In this document: piece by piece, positions 45,840 through 55,557 of the stretch | How the letters are laid out: the number at the start of each line of letters is the position of its first letter | How positions within the stretch are numbered: position 1 is the first letter of the stretch | Source: Asterella californica | Lineage: Eukaryota > Streptophyta > Marchantiopsida > Marchantiales > Aytoniaceae | Direction of reading: 5' to 3' | Assembly (NCBI GenBank): GCA_036924285.1 | Contig: JAYKYS010000014.1 | Coordinates: forward strand, 6,386,001 to 6,450,000 | DNA: 64,000 nucleotides | Program-made: the position numbers and the translations under genes | Notes under the pieces: model-generated | The model's input: the letters and a program-made list of their open reading frames with translations, nothing else | The model's database searches: none | What the model was told of the DNA's origin: nothing

Positions 45840-46940
45840 AATCAGAGACTCTTCTGAACAAGAGAAGGGAGGAGGAAGATTTAGATGTTCGACTTGCGAT
45901 GAAAAGAGAAGAAGAAGAAAGTTTAAACCTCCGAATAACAGAAGTGAGCTAGAGAGAACAAGACATGTACGACCGAATACAACTACAAGATGAGGAGTTG
46001 GAGAGGTTAAAAGCAGACGTCACTCGACTTCGTGCTTCCAAACTCTTCTATCCGAGATTGACAGATCCTACTATGATCAGGGGGAAGACGTTGATTTTGG
46101 ATCTGAACGGGTTGTTGGTAAGAACCGGACGCAATGACTTAGAGCTCCAAGGAGCTAAAGAAAAAGGTTACCAAGTTCAGAGTGCCAAAAAGGATTTATT
46201 CTATGTGGTACGAAAAGGAGTTAAAGAGTTCATGGAGATATGCTGTCAGGATTTTCAAGTGCTGATCTGGACATCTAAAACTCTTGCCAACTGCAACGCC
46301 ATTCTTCGATCCATGGAGACGAAAAAGTACTTGCCTGCAGGGATCGCTTCGGGCCAGGTAAATTAGACAAACTCAATGCTATTTATTTATCTTATTATAT
46401 AAATATTCACTTTTTTTAGAGTTTCACTTTATTTCTATTTATCTTCTCGTATTCTTGTACTATGCAGATTTGTAGAATCTTCGGACAACCCATGTGTACT
46501 CGTTTCAAGACTACCAGAGAAGCTGCCACTTGTAATTACTTGTATCTGAAAGATTTCTCAGATACAAGTAATTACCAGTGTTCGCGTTTAACCTATGTAC
46601 ACGAGATGTGTTGTTGATAGATGATTCTCCCGAGAAGAATAGTACTAATCATCCATACAACGCAATCCATCCCCCTTCTTTCATGCCTGAGTCAGGTGAC
46701 ATGGACAGAGACGATTATCTTATGAATGTACTCTTACCATGGTTGAAATCATGGGCAACCGTCACCCAAGATACCCCAGGTTATGTGGCTGTCAAGTATA
46801 GACAGGCTTTTGGAAGAGATCCCTATCCCGCTCTAAAGAACTATTGGGGTACTATGTCACCCGAGGAAATCAACTTGATATGGCGTTCTTGCACTATCAG
46901 TCAAGCGACCGAGTTTATGCAGAAATTAAAATCATGTTAA
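45840..46940 (+). pseudogene. FCP1/HAD-like protein with coiled-coil N-terminus, inside the MULE
   Basis: FCP1/SCP-type HAD phosphatases use DxDx(T/V). Here the motif is ILDLNGLLV (D then N), a variant also found in plant HAD-like proteins with an NGLL motif, so catalysis is doubtful. Order: E/K-rich coiled coil from about 45845 with an in-frame TAG at 45950; ATG at 45965; DLNGLL at about residues 46-51; IWTSK (motif II); donor gtaaat at 46358; acceptor tatgcag at 46461-46467; ICRIFGQPMCTRFKTTREAA; a hairpin insertion (46532-46575) that shifts the frame; then LLIDDSPEKN (motif IV) and a 100-residue C-terminus ending at 46940. Without about 17 inserted bases the frame would run on. Captured host gene or MULE cargo; substrate unknown. 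Confidence 0.7.
46532..46575. repeat. Perfect hairpin inside the HAD-like gene
   Basis: gtaattacttgtatctga (46532-46549), 8-nt loop, tcagatacaagtaattac (46558-46575). The right arm falls in coding sequence and shifts the frame between the two HAD halves, so it looks like a templated insertion copied from the left arm. Confidence 0.9.
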
Positions 46941-47560
46941 TAAAGTGTGTTATTTCCGGATTCTGTTCAACTTGTCTCTCCGAACTTTAGGTGACGAAAT
47001 ATGTGTTTGAACTGGTAACACTTCTCCACCACAACTGTCCAATCATTCCTTTTGACATTTTGAACTGAGTGAAATGGTCTATTTATTGTTTGTAGATAGT
47101 AATTAAGTCTCGTTTTCAGTGCGATCGGTCCACGGTCGCACTGAATCTCTAATCTCTAACTACACCTGGTCGCAAAGGCCTCGCACTGACTCAGTGCGAC
47201 CAAGTGTAGGTCGCTCTGCGCGACGGGAGTGTCTTTAACCATAGCTCGCACTGAGCTTAGTGCGACCAGGTCTAGGTCGCATTGAGCCTAGACAATTAAG
47301 GCCTCGCGCTCAGTGCGACTGGTTCCGGTCGCGCTGAGCGCGACTACGACCTATACCAGGTCGTATTGAGCCTAGGCGATTAAGGCCTCGCGTTTAGTGC
47401 GACCCGGTCGCATTACAATGATAGACCATAAGGTTGCTTAATGCGACTGGTCGCACTAGAATAATAGGCCATAAGGTTGCTTAGTGCGACTGGTCGCACT
47501 AGAATAATAGGCCATAAGTTTAAGGTGACTGCGACTGGTCGTAGATCGCATTGGAAAGTA
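46941..47560. repeat. Spacer with TCGCACTGA motif array 3 (about 47115-47560)
   Basis: After the HAD-like stop there is about 170 bp of unremarkable sequence, then a third array: TCAGTGCGAC/GTCGCACTGA pairs, some diverged to gtgcgactggtcgcacta, with an aggccataaggttgctta linker repeated. It separates the convergent HAD-like and RPA-like genes. Confidence 0.85.
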
Positions 47561-47730
47561 GAGAGAAGATAATTGACGTAGAGTTAATTAAGAGTCTTTT
47601 TAATCACATAATATACACCATAAAGACAACCATCTTTATTCAAAATGTAAACAATACATTTTTCCGCGCTCAAACGCATATTACAATCCAATCACCACTG
47701 TAACAGAGACAGTTGTGATTAAATTATCGA

Positions 47731-48522
47731 TCATCGCCACCACTTCAATATAGCAAAAGTGAACATAATCATCGAGAACAACACGGCCATAGATCCCACT
47801 GAAAACCCCACAAAAAATCCATTCTTATAATCATGACATTTTGCTACTTTATTTCTCCGTCTCCCGTCTGCATCTGCTTGATGACTCTCGTCGGCATTCA
47901 AGTCTGGCTCCGGTGTGGTGCTTGTGCTGGACCTGGGTAACACAGTGGTAGGAGTGAGAATTCGAGTAGTAGACACGCGTCGTTCTGAGACGGGAAGAGA
48001 TGAAGAGACACCGAATAACTGTCGTTTTCCACATGGTTGTGCTTGGTCGATCCGAATATATGTTCCTCCAATAACTTTACTTGTCACAACAGTAAAGTGA
48101 CAGTACCAGTGGTGAACAACGATCCGATCCATCAGAACATTGTCTTCTCCACGTAGTTCTAGTAGACTATAAGCTGAGGCACTTATGCCTAGAAAATCTC
48201 TCCCAGCTTCCCATGCTATGACCCACGCGCTGGCACTTTCATCCGCTACCAGAAGCTGTAATCTGAAACATTTTATCGAAGACAGGCTGTCCTTTTTACA
48301 TCTCGAACAATACAACCCAAATAACTTTTTACTGCATCTGTCGCATCCGTCATATGTCCTGAATCCACTTTCCGCATACGCCAAGACAGAAACCTTCAAC
48401 AACAGATATGAGCAACACATATTAGCTTCCAAGCAGTCCAGCAAGTACTGCAAATTACGTCTCCCGTAGCTGCTCATTGTATCAGAAGAATAAAACATCA
48501 CGACTGTAATCAACGCAATCAA
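47731..48522 (-). CDS. RPA70 C-terminal-like zinc-ribbon/OB-fold protein with C-terminal membrane span
   Basis: 263-residue open frame on the strand opposite the other MULE genes. RPA70 DBD-C is an OB fold with a four-cysteine zinc ribbon that binds ssDNA. Residues 60-75 read CDRCSKKLFGLYCSRC (CX2C-X8-CX2C), then KCFRLQLLVADESASAW and WEAGRDFLGISASAYSLLEL, matching the usual run from ribbon to strands and the LLGxSAxEL-like helix. After a Ser/Thr/Pro-rich linker (about 165-225), residues 236-260 form a strong hydrophobic span ending KWWR. Such an anchor is unusual for an ssDNA-binding fold. The first ATG is weakly supported; MSSYGRRNLQ (residue 16) is an alternative. The frame has no lesions, unlike its neighbours. 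Confidence 0.6.
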   Translation of the reverse strand: MIALITVVMFYSSDTMSSYGRRNLQYLLDCLEANMCCSYLLLKVSVLAYAESGFRTYDGCDRCSKKLFGLYCSRCKKDSLSSIKCFRLQLLVADESASAWVIAWEAGRDFLGISASAYSLLELRGEDNVLMDRIVVHHWYCHFTVVTSKVIGGTYIRIDQAQPCGKRQLFGVSSSLPVSERRVSTTRILTPTTVLPRSSTSTTPEPDLNADESHQADADGRRRNKVAKCHDYKNGFFVGFSVGSMAVLFSMIMFTFAILKWWR

Positions 48523-48650
48523 GCTGTATTAGCGAAAATCAGACTGCAACACACTGCAAAACGCAATATCAAGCTGTATTAGCGAAAGCAAGCTCGATGT
48601 AAACGCACAGTGTGTTGTGAAGTCTCACATTGCGCATTGTGAGACTTGAC
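48508..48650. repeat. Short direct repeat and hairpin near the MULE right end
   Basis: caagctgtattagcgaaa occurs twice about 60 bp apart. A hairpin aagtctcaca/tgtgagactt (48620-48629, 48638-48647) follows. These lie between the RPA-like gene start and the TIR and could include its promoter. Confidence 0.6.
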
Positions 48651-48873
48651 GACTATAGACCATCTTGTACTTCTGCGAGCTTGTTCTGAGCACATCTGAG
48701 ACTACTGACAATTTGTTGTTAAACCGTGCCTAATTCAGATTTAACGGAGAACGGCACGGAGAACGGACTTCGGCCAAAATGACGGAGAACGGTCTTACTG
48801 TGCTCAAAGCTCGGTGACTGCAATGGTAACAGTGACTGTAGTTTGGAAGTGCGACCATGATCACAGTTCGGAC

Positions 48874-49037
48874 CGTCATTGTGACTGCAGTTCAGACCAT
48901 GACTCTCGGTGACTACGGTAAATGAGCGGAAACCCGGTTACAGGCTTTTCGACCGACCACGAATCTGGCCCTCGTCATCAATGCGCACGTATAAACCGAG
49001 ACTTAATTAGCGGAACTGTGCCACAGCTGCGGGCTTG
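48874..49037 (-). repeat. MULE right terminal inverted repeat
   Basis: Reverse complement of 40128-40294 with few changes. Ends ...CAGCTGCGGGCTTG at 49037. Confidence 0.9.
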
Positions 49038-49045
49038 GTTTCAGA
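49038..49045. other. 8-bp target duplication, right of MULE
   Basis: gtttcaga, identical to the empty site in the left arm. Confidence 0.85.
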
Positions 49046-49139
49046 GGTCAGCTCATCGCTGTGTGGAACTTTGTGCCGTGACGAAGAGTGTGCAGGTCCG
49101 CTGCACTACCAGGATCTCGCATTGTTGTTGGCACATCCA

Positions 49140-49325
49140 CGTGAGGGACGGTCTCAGAACATTGGTCATTTTATCTGGTTGGTTAGTCACCGGAGTTGCT
49201 TACATGTCTACAAGTATAGACTTAGGTCATGCATGGACTTGGAAATCCTCTCGATTATGATCCAGTACATGCCTCTGGGCACTCATACTGAGGTTAAAAT
49301 TTCCTACCATGACGGATCAGAAATT
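49140..49325 (+). pseudogene. Vacuolar-sorting receptor tail exon, right arm, frameshifted
   Basis: Mirror of 5000-5188. The membrane span (LRTLVILSGWLVTGVAYM) is followed by a one-base deletion (acatg-tctac against atatgatctac on the left). The YKYRLRSCMDLEILSIM and YMPL tail therefore continues in another frame to the stop at about 49328. It is separated from its EGF exon by the MULE. Confidence 0.8.
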
Positions 49326-49329
49326 TAAT

Positions 49330-52300
49330 CAATCGAATGTAATTGAAGGATTTAAAAATGGACCTTGGTCACAACTTCGATATTTACGAAGATGACTCAT
49401 TTTCAGAACTCGTTATTTCTTTTGATCTAGGTTCATGCTCTCTCCTGAAAACTATGTGACATGTACTTTGTCCAGGACATGATGATTCCGAAAACACCTA
49501 ATCCTTATAGTTGTACATGCTAGAAAAATGATCGAGTCATCCATCCATTTGTCTGTTACATAGTTTTAGGAATTTTGCGGACGGTTGGTGGACGAATGGA
49601 GTCATAAGCACTTCGCTGAATTTCGTCCATCTCCAAGACGAAATTCAAATCGGGAGAAAGTTCCAGTTGCGTAGTTGACTCAAGACCAGTATCTACAGAA
49701 ACCAACGCTCAATTCCGTCTCATCTTCGTAGTCTTTGATGTGTCTTGTTCGTGCTGCTCTTCTTTGCTCTGCTCTGTTCTCCGTCTTTCCTCCCTCTGTC
49801 TCTCTTCTGAGGAATGAATGGTCTGCTCGATTCCTCACACATGAGAGGTGTCAGGCAGCGATAGATAGGCCTGGGCGACCAGCTGCTTGGACTCACCCCG
49901 CGCTTTTTCCCTCTGTCCAACCGGCTCGGACTTTCTGCTGATTAGTCTGGCATGACCGGTTGACAACGGCAGTGTTGGGCTGGGAGACGACTGGAGAACC
50001 GGGGATCGGATCACATAGAACGTATCCGTATCCAAGGGATGTGCTGGGAAAAGATAAGCGCATTGCATATAAGGGGAGTGAGGGCATACGTTGACCGGGT
50101 GGTCCTTCTTAAGCATTCCGCCATATCCTGACAGAGGATATGGCGGAATGCTTAAGTATGTAGTCAACTGTGTAAGTCAACGATCTTACATACAACTGTG
50201 TAAGATCGTTGACTCAAGCAGTTTACTCTATTTTATGCGATTCATAGCGACCGTCGTCAAATCCACGTTGTATGTAAATCTCAGGTATTTGCTTGATCAG
50301 TTCTCTAGTACGATAGAGCTCGATAAGACACCATTCTTCTTTTGATCGCACTTTTGATTGGCAACCGATCTTTCTTCCAATCATCTGATCAAAGATCATG
50401 TCAGTCCATAGTTGCCAGCTAGAGTTTCTAATGTGTATGCTGGAAATAGGCAATTTGAATTGCCTAGGTCATGCTTTCTTCCGAGCGTGAGCGTGTTGAC
50501 ATGGAAGGTTCCCAATTAATAGTATGGAGGTTCGCGTGTTCACAAAGACGACTGATTAGAAACAGAAGCATGGAAGTTTAGTGAACGCGAGAACATTAAG
50601 ACTGCAAGCATGAAGAATTATCCTTGAACATTACTCGATGGAAGCTCGGATAGTGAGACAGATATCTTTGATTGTTTTCATTCTGACGATGAACATCACG
50701 AGCTAACCTCCGAGCTACTCAGATGCTCGCACACATCTGAGTCTTACGTGTCGACTATGTCCTAACCTTGACATGACAAGATGAATGAAAAGATGATGAA
50801 CAGATAAACTTGAAAGAGATCCGATAAAATGGGAGTACGAGATGCGGGGGACCCATTTCAACTTGGAACGAAAATACGAAAAATCTGAGGCTTGGACCTC
50901 CATTAAAGAAGCATCGGACTCCTCCCAGGCTCCGAAATGGATGGAATATACATGTGCGAAACTGGTGATGCGGTCCAGGACTAAGGGAGATATTATAAAA
51001 CTTGACTTTCATATGGGAAGACTTATCAGATCAGAAATTTGTTTTATCACATTTTCGATAAGTTTCTTGAGCTTGATCACACACTCTTTATTATGTATGA
51101 CTTTATCACACCCCTGACTTGCTATTGTTTGTAAAACCAATCACTTTGTGATGGGAGTCAAATGTGAGACTTCATACATTAAATTTTTGAGCATATATAG
51201 TCTAACATATCTTTAATATTATATATTTAGAATTATAACGATATTTAGAGATACTACCACATGTTGCAATTATGATAACCAAACTTTTAGAAGCGTTTAA
51301 TTATAAACTGATATTTAATTAAGAATCATTTCATTCTTTTGTGCATTGTAGTTTAACGTTCAGAATATGCGTCACGATTCTCCGCCGGTAATCATTTGTC
51401 ATGGTCAGATGTATTCGACCACTGACGTAGTACCGGATTGGTCGAATAGAAACCGTCGCAACTTAGATAATGGAAGCCAATATTTCTATACCAGTATCAG
51501 GCACGAGGAATTATACACTAGGATAGCCTATTAACGTCAGATGAAAATAAATAATATGCATGCTTCGATGACTTCTAGGAACTTTTGCCTGTTTGTTATT
51601 ATCGGAGAAATATATAAGTGTTAAGTGAAAATCATATATTAAGTAAATATAAATAATAAAATATTTTATAAATATTAACTGTTAGCACATGCTTGGAAAC
51701 ACAGATCATGATATAAACTATAAGGCCTGAGCTTCTAATGTAAAAGTTTAGAAACTTATCATTATTAATATTTTGTAAAAAAATTAGATAATAAATTAAA
51801 ATCCTGCATATTTACCTCCTCCATCGAAAGATGAAGGAGGTGAATATTGCTTGAATACCTATCTATGTTTTGCTTATAGATTTTGTCTGGTTCTTCTTGG
51901 AAGTGTTATCATTTGTCAATTTTTTCAGTTTTTTGGTTCATTTGGAGAAAAAGTTGCGAGGATCTACTTTCGCACGAAAGTAGATTATCACAACATTTTC
52001 ATATTGAGAGGAGTGTCAACTTCGAAAGGTAGTAGCGCGGTTTAGGAGTGTCCGTTTTGACGATTTTGATGGCGTTGTAAATCTCTCACCAAGTGCTATC
52101 TACTGGGCTTCTTAGATCAGATTTTGGATAAACTTTGGAAACTCACAGTGATCTATCTTCGGTGAAAGTAGTCTTCTGTAAAGTTTCGGCTGAGTGAGAG
52201 TTGACTATATTTGGGAACGCATAACTTGTTCCAGGAAGGTCCGTTTGGGAGATTTTGGATATCATTTTGAAGATTTTTCTTAGTACTTTTTGACCGTCTG

Positions 52301-53100
52301 AGAAGAGTTGAGTTTAGAAGAGTTTAATGACACCACGAACCCTGAAATTTGTTCGTAATCTTGTGTGTACTAAGACAAGAAAAAATTTGTGAATAAAAAA
52401 TTGATTCGTAATGAGGTTTCACGGTCCATTTTTTTCCTTCATGTGAGCCTTTCTCACAGCCAGATATCCAGTGTATGCCTAGACACACTTCACGTATCAT
52501 ACAATACAACATCGTAGCATCACATCTATCTCCACCTTCGTCCATATCACACCGCACTGCAAGAAGAGAATGATAAAGACAATTCATTTCTTTTGTTTCT
52601 CTATATTTTTTGTCAAATTTCTTGTGAGTTGATTCCATCTTCACCTTCATTTCTGTAACTAACTGCCATGTCGATTATACTACAAAAACTGAATTCCTAC
52701 TTTCGCGGACTCTATCTTATTCACTTTCTCAAAACCTCCATTCAACTATGCAAATGCACAGCAAAAATTGTCTTGTGTGATAGCACTCGTCAAGAGCTTT
52801 CCAACAAGATAAAAATTGTCTCAAACGGACATTCCTAACCAACGTTATGATCTTCGAAAGACGTCTGATCTCTTTCCTTTCATAAAAATTACGGGGATCT
52901 ACTTTCGGACGAAAATAGATTACCACCAACTTTGCCAACCTCAACCCAACTCACCCAAACCGACCCACATCCAACCTAAATTTCTAGTTCTAAAAATTAC
53001 GACATAAATTGTACAGTCTCTTGACGTTTGAACCAAAAAATAGCCCCCTCTGCTCTCATATGCTCGTCTTTTATACTTCTCGACAACACATTGCTTAGAT
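49330..53100. other. Right-arm sequence, mirror of about 1090-4990
   Basis: No additional recognised gene. Carries the mirrored foldback-like element (51962-52920) and the private hairpin insertions at 50108-50214. Short frames duplicate those listed for the left arm. Confidence 0.5.
50108..50214. repeat. Two adjacent perfect hairpins private to the right arm
   Basis: First: cttaagcattccgccatatc c, 21-nt arms (50108-50128 and 50136-50156) with a 7-nt loop. Second: agtcaacgatcttaca, 16-nt arms (50175-50190 and 50199-50214) with an 8-nt loop. The left arm has the first arm of hairpin 1 and the last arm of hairpin 2 (with substitutions) but lacks about 65 bp between them, so both palindromes arose from one complex templated insertion. 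Confidence 0.9.
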
Positions 53101-54477
53101 ACACGTTGTCGCGCCATTTGGCGGCTACATGCTTGACTTCTACTCCGACGCTTAGGTTTGGTAGTTCTAGAAGTTAGCTCATATTACTTCTAGTCCTTTA
53201 TGTATATGTTTGACACCTTTGCCTACGGTGTTAACACTATTTTGAGTCCTAGTAGGCTGATAGTATGTTAGTTATCTTGTTCAAGCATTTGTGCGCTTGT
53301 GCAAGTGACTTCTTACTTGTCTATGACGTTCAATGTACATAACTTAGGGTTTCCATGCTGATAGGGGTTTGAGCTCATGGGTTGTACTTACTTGTCGCCC
53401 ATGCACGCTTTCTAGCTAATTTAAGTTATTTTTCGGGGCTATGTGTCATTTTAGGTAGTTTAAGTTTTACGCTGGCACTCTAGGGGGCTTGACGTGGTAG
53501 CTTATGAGTGTAGATAAGTTACCAGGTAGTTTAAGGCACAAAAGGACAGTCAAGTGGAGCTATGAACTCCCATTGGTCCATTTTTGTCTTTTGTAAAACT
53601 CTAAGTTTAGAAACAGAGCTCTAGAGGAGAGTTCGAGCAATTGGTGAGGTATCTTCGAAATCTGAAAACACAGGAAGAGAGAGCTCGTCGTGCCAAGCAC
53701 TGTCAGTGAAATTTTTGCTCGATTTGGATCAATAAACAAGGAGTTATGCCCAATTGAAGTTCGGATTGTGCCAAAACTGCATCACTTTTGTTGATTTTAG
53801 GGTTTTCGGTGCCAATTGCAGCAGAATTGAGGAAATCACTTCAAAACTTCGTGGTTGCGTTCACTGTCAGGAGGGCTACGACTGTCCAAAAAGTTTTGAA
53901 TCATTTGAGTAATTGAGTAATTCAGGGCGGCCGCTGAAGCAGAGGGGGTCTGAAAAGCTCTTAATCTAGAGCAGCGACTTTAGAGAAGGAGATCTGGAGT
54001 TCTACAAACATTCAGGAGTCCCAACTTCACAAGGATGTTCAGCATCCTGTAGACTTCAAATACTGTGAGAAGATTTGAAATTCATCGAGCCAATTCTCTG
54101 TTCTATGTCTGAATAGCTGTCTAGGTACCAGAAATTGCCATAATTCTCTTATTCAGAACTTTTCTGTTCATATCTCCGTGTCAGAATTTGATCTCAGGTT
54201 GAAACTTCGTCTGTGAGTTCACTAGTACCTCATTTGCATGTAGGGGAAGTTTAGAGGTCTAAACCTTCATAGTTTTCCTCTCTTTGAGTGTCAAAGTTCA
54301 CCGCTTAAGCCTATTACTACCAGCGAGACCTAAATTTCGCTTTTTGAGCATATCCTACACTCCTGTGTGAGTGTTTATAGCTCCTGTTGTGACCTGAAAG
54401 CCAACCTCTTGAGTAAACAACCACAGCCAGAAGCCCGGCGCTTTCCTAGGTAGACGGATCACACTCCGACAACGTGT
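53101..54477 (+). mobile_element. 1377-bp non-autonomous DNA element with 11-bp terminal inverted repeats
   Basis: Starts acacgttgtcg and ends cgacaacgtgt, exact inverse of each other. The left arm is continuous at the matching place (about 1080-1090, caacacatgtatc), so this insertion is private to the right arm. No long frame inside. A diverged, truncated relative is at 26794-27950. The target duplication is unclear because the empty site has catg where the element joins. Confidence 0.8.
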
Positions 54478-55557
54478 TGCAGCCTGAAGAATCCAAGTGG
54501 CAGGCATGCAAAGATAAATGTCTTGCATGTAGCTTGCCATCTTAACCCTAAATTCTCTTCGCCTCATCACCAACTCAGTCAAATCATCAAAGTTTTTGAC
54601 ACATCACAACGTCCTCCGTCACGTCATCAAAATATACCACATCAGCAAAATTTTAACACGTGTCATTTTCTCATCAGTCATACATTTATCATGGCAACCT
54701 TCTATTTGTCACATCGTTGAATGCTTATCAACATCTGTGACAACCAAAACCTTAAATCTTTGAACCTCCATAACTCCTTCCATGTAGCTCCGTTAACCTC
54801 AATCAAGAAGCAATTTTACTTAGTGAGCTTTATCCAATGGTGTTGTCAGGTCCAAATTTTGAGCAAGTGCAAGTAAAGTAATGTTTACTCTTTCTCATTT
54901 TCACAGTGAGATAGATCCACGATAGGACAACGGATTGAGGCTTTTGATCCATAACGATCCTCCATATTTTCTACCATCGCTTTATTATTAATAATGGTCA
55001 TATGAGAGATAGACGAAATAGAAAGCACTATATGACTTTGATCTTCTGAGCTCTTACCCCCGTGCTTTCTAGTAGTGCTTCAATCTTGACAATGGTCGCA
55101 ATGGAGATGGATGATTCAGACTGTGTGAACTCATGTCCCCACGCTTTTTGTCATCGCCTCAATCTTGATAATGATCGCAGAGGAAGGAAATAGAGAAAGG
55201 AGCAAGTGCTGGATAATTTTGACTGGAAGTAAGAAAATATTAACGCCAAAGGTGATGACTGAAAGCATAGGTAGAGTTTTAACATTGACAATGTCAGAGA
55301 TAATTTCTCGTGTATGTTGTTTTGGTAGGATAATGCTTGTAATTCTTTCTCGTGTATGCTGTTTTGATAAGATAATGCTCCTACACCACTATGTTTTGCA
55401 TTGTTGTAGAATAGGTAGTAGTCGAGGTTTCGATGTAGTTTGAAACAACTCAATTCTCGTATTTTGAAATGGCTCAGTTCTCCTACTATGATACAACTAA
55501 ATATTTTATTTCATATTGATCATTGATATCAATGATTAAACTTATTATTCTTATTTT

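Larger units (their letters stand above)
40128..49037 (+). mobile_element. 8.9 kb Mutator-like element (MULE) with extra genes
   Basis: Bounded by near-perfect inverted repeats of about 165 bp starting CAAGCCCGC and flanked by an 8-bp duplication; both features and the transposase fit the Mutator superfamily (8-11 bp duplications, long TIRs). It sits between the EGF and tail exons of the VSR relic in the right arm, and the left arm has the clean empty site. Contents in order: subterminal tandem repeats, MULE-SWIM transposase relic, motif array 1, acidic protein gene, array 2, HAD-like gene, array 3, and a reverse-strand RPA-like gene. All but the last have visible lesions. Confidence 0.9.
49038..55557 (-). 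repeat. Right arm of inverted duplication, outer part
   Basis: Reverse complement of left-arm bases 5291 down to 1, resuming straight after the MULE. It carries the private 1377-bp TIR element at 53101-54477 and a private palindromic insertion at about 50135-50200. Homology reaches base 1 of the window, so the true end of the arm could be further out. Confidence 0.95.

Noticed and set aside
43078..47560. CRISPR-like arrays
   Set aside because: The 9-mers alternate in orientation with irregular spacing, the genome is a plant's, and there are no Cas genes.
1..55557. Arms treated as a pure foldback-read artefact
   Set aside because: The arms differ by many substitutions, private insertions with target duplications and shared older lesions, which a single-molecule artefact would not show. 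Haplotype mis-joining remains possible and is listed as a check.
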